From assembly GCA_024225895.1 (NCBI GenBank), contig JAAEMC010000860.1, positions 1 to 9,001 on the forward strand: a DNA stretch of 9,001 bases, read 5' to 3'. The notes beneath the pieces are model-generated. The model was not told the origin of the DNA. It ran no database searches and worked only from the letters and a program-made list of their open reading frames with translations. The stretch comes from Desulfobacteraceae bacterium. Its GTDB lineage: Bacteria > Desulfobacterota > Desulfobacteria > Desulfobacterales > Desulfobacteraceae. Made by a program: the position numbers and the translations under genes. This document shows positions 6,169 through 9,001 of the stretch, in pieces. The number at the start of each line of letters is the position of its first letter. Within the stretch, counting starts at the first letter, position 1.

Positions 6169-6185
6169 AGACAATCACAGACAAT
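6169..6185 (-). repeat. 7-bp direct repeat upstream of ino1
   Basis: On the + strand the repeat is AGACAAT-CAC-AGACAAT (ATTGTCT-GTG-ATTGTCT on the coding strand), with a 10-bp period. It occupies the leader 14-30 bases before the ino1 start codon in the 94-base gap after ligA (6156-6249). One helical turn between copies would suit a dimeric regulator, but the repeat is short and could be chance. The gap is AT-rich with poly-T runs upstream of the repeat; I see no clear -35/-10 pair and no strong terminator hairpin for ligA. Confidence 0.3.
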
Positions 6186-6249
6186 AGTTAAAAAAGCAAA
6201 ATCAATTCGTAAAATATCCGCCTTAGATCATCATCCGGCTCAATTGGTT

Positions 6250-9001
<2,752 letters not shown>

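Overview
The window looks like a bacterial chromosome of moderate-to-low GC, with densely packed genes and no rRNA, tRNA, CRISPR array or insertion sequence that I can see. Protein style and codon use suggest a Desulfobacterota-type anaerobe (Desulfobacteraceae-like). That is an impression from reading, not a search result.

Layout: two gene trains converge at about 4430-4442. On the + strand, in order: the 3' end of an NTF2/SnoaL-like gene (1-213); a fusion of a peptidase-S51/cyanophycinase-like domain with the C-terminal part of a cysteinyl-tRNA synthetase (215-1483); a BioF2/FemAB-type acyltransferase (1522-2511); an MshA-like family-4 glycosyltransferase (2517-3722); and a PIG-L/LmbE-type zinc deacetylase (3734-4429). 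On the - strand, in transcription order: a nucleoside phosphorylase open at the right edge (8246-9001), NAD-dependent DNA ligase ligA (6250-8268), an actinobacterial-type inositol-3-phosphate synthase (5061-6155) and a histidine-family phosphatase (4443-5057). No gap exceeds 100 bases; the longest, 94 bases ahead of the inositol-phosphate synthase, contains a short direct repeat.

The main point is that the central genes match the steps of mycothiol biosynthesis, which is known from Actinobacteria: inositol-phosphate synthase, MshA-type glycosyltransferase, a phosphatase (the unassigned MshA2 step), MshB-type deacetylase, a cysteine-related protein carrying CysRS-derived domains (MshC is a CysRS paralogue), and an acyltransferase (MshD is a GNAT). 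The mimicry is not exact. The CysRS-like protein lacks the catalytic Rossmann core and carries an S51-like domain instead, and the acyltransferase is FemAB/BioF2-like, a superfamily that includes aminoacyl-tRNA-dependent transferases. The best reading is a possible undescribed inositol-glucosamine pathway, perhaps for a low-molecular-weight thiol, in a non-actinobacterium. An inositol glycolipid or other glycoconjugate is the main alternative. ligA and the nucleoside phosphorylase are housekeeping neighbours.
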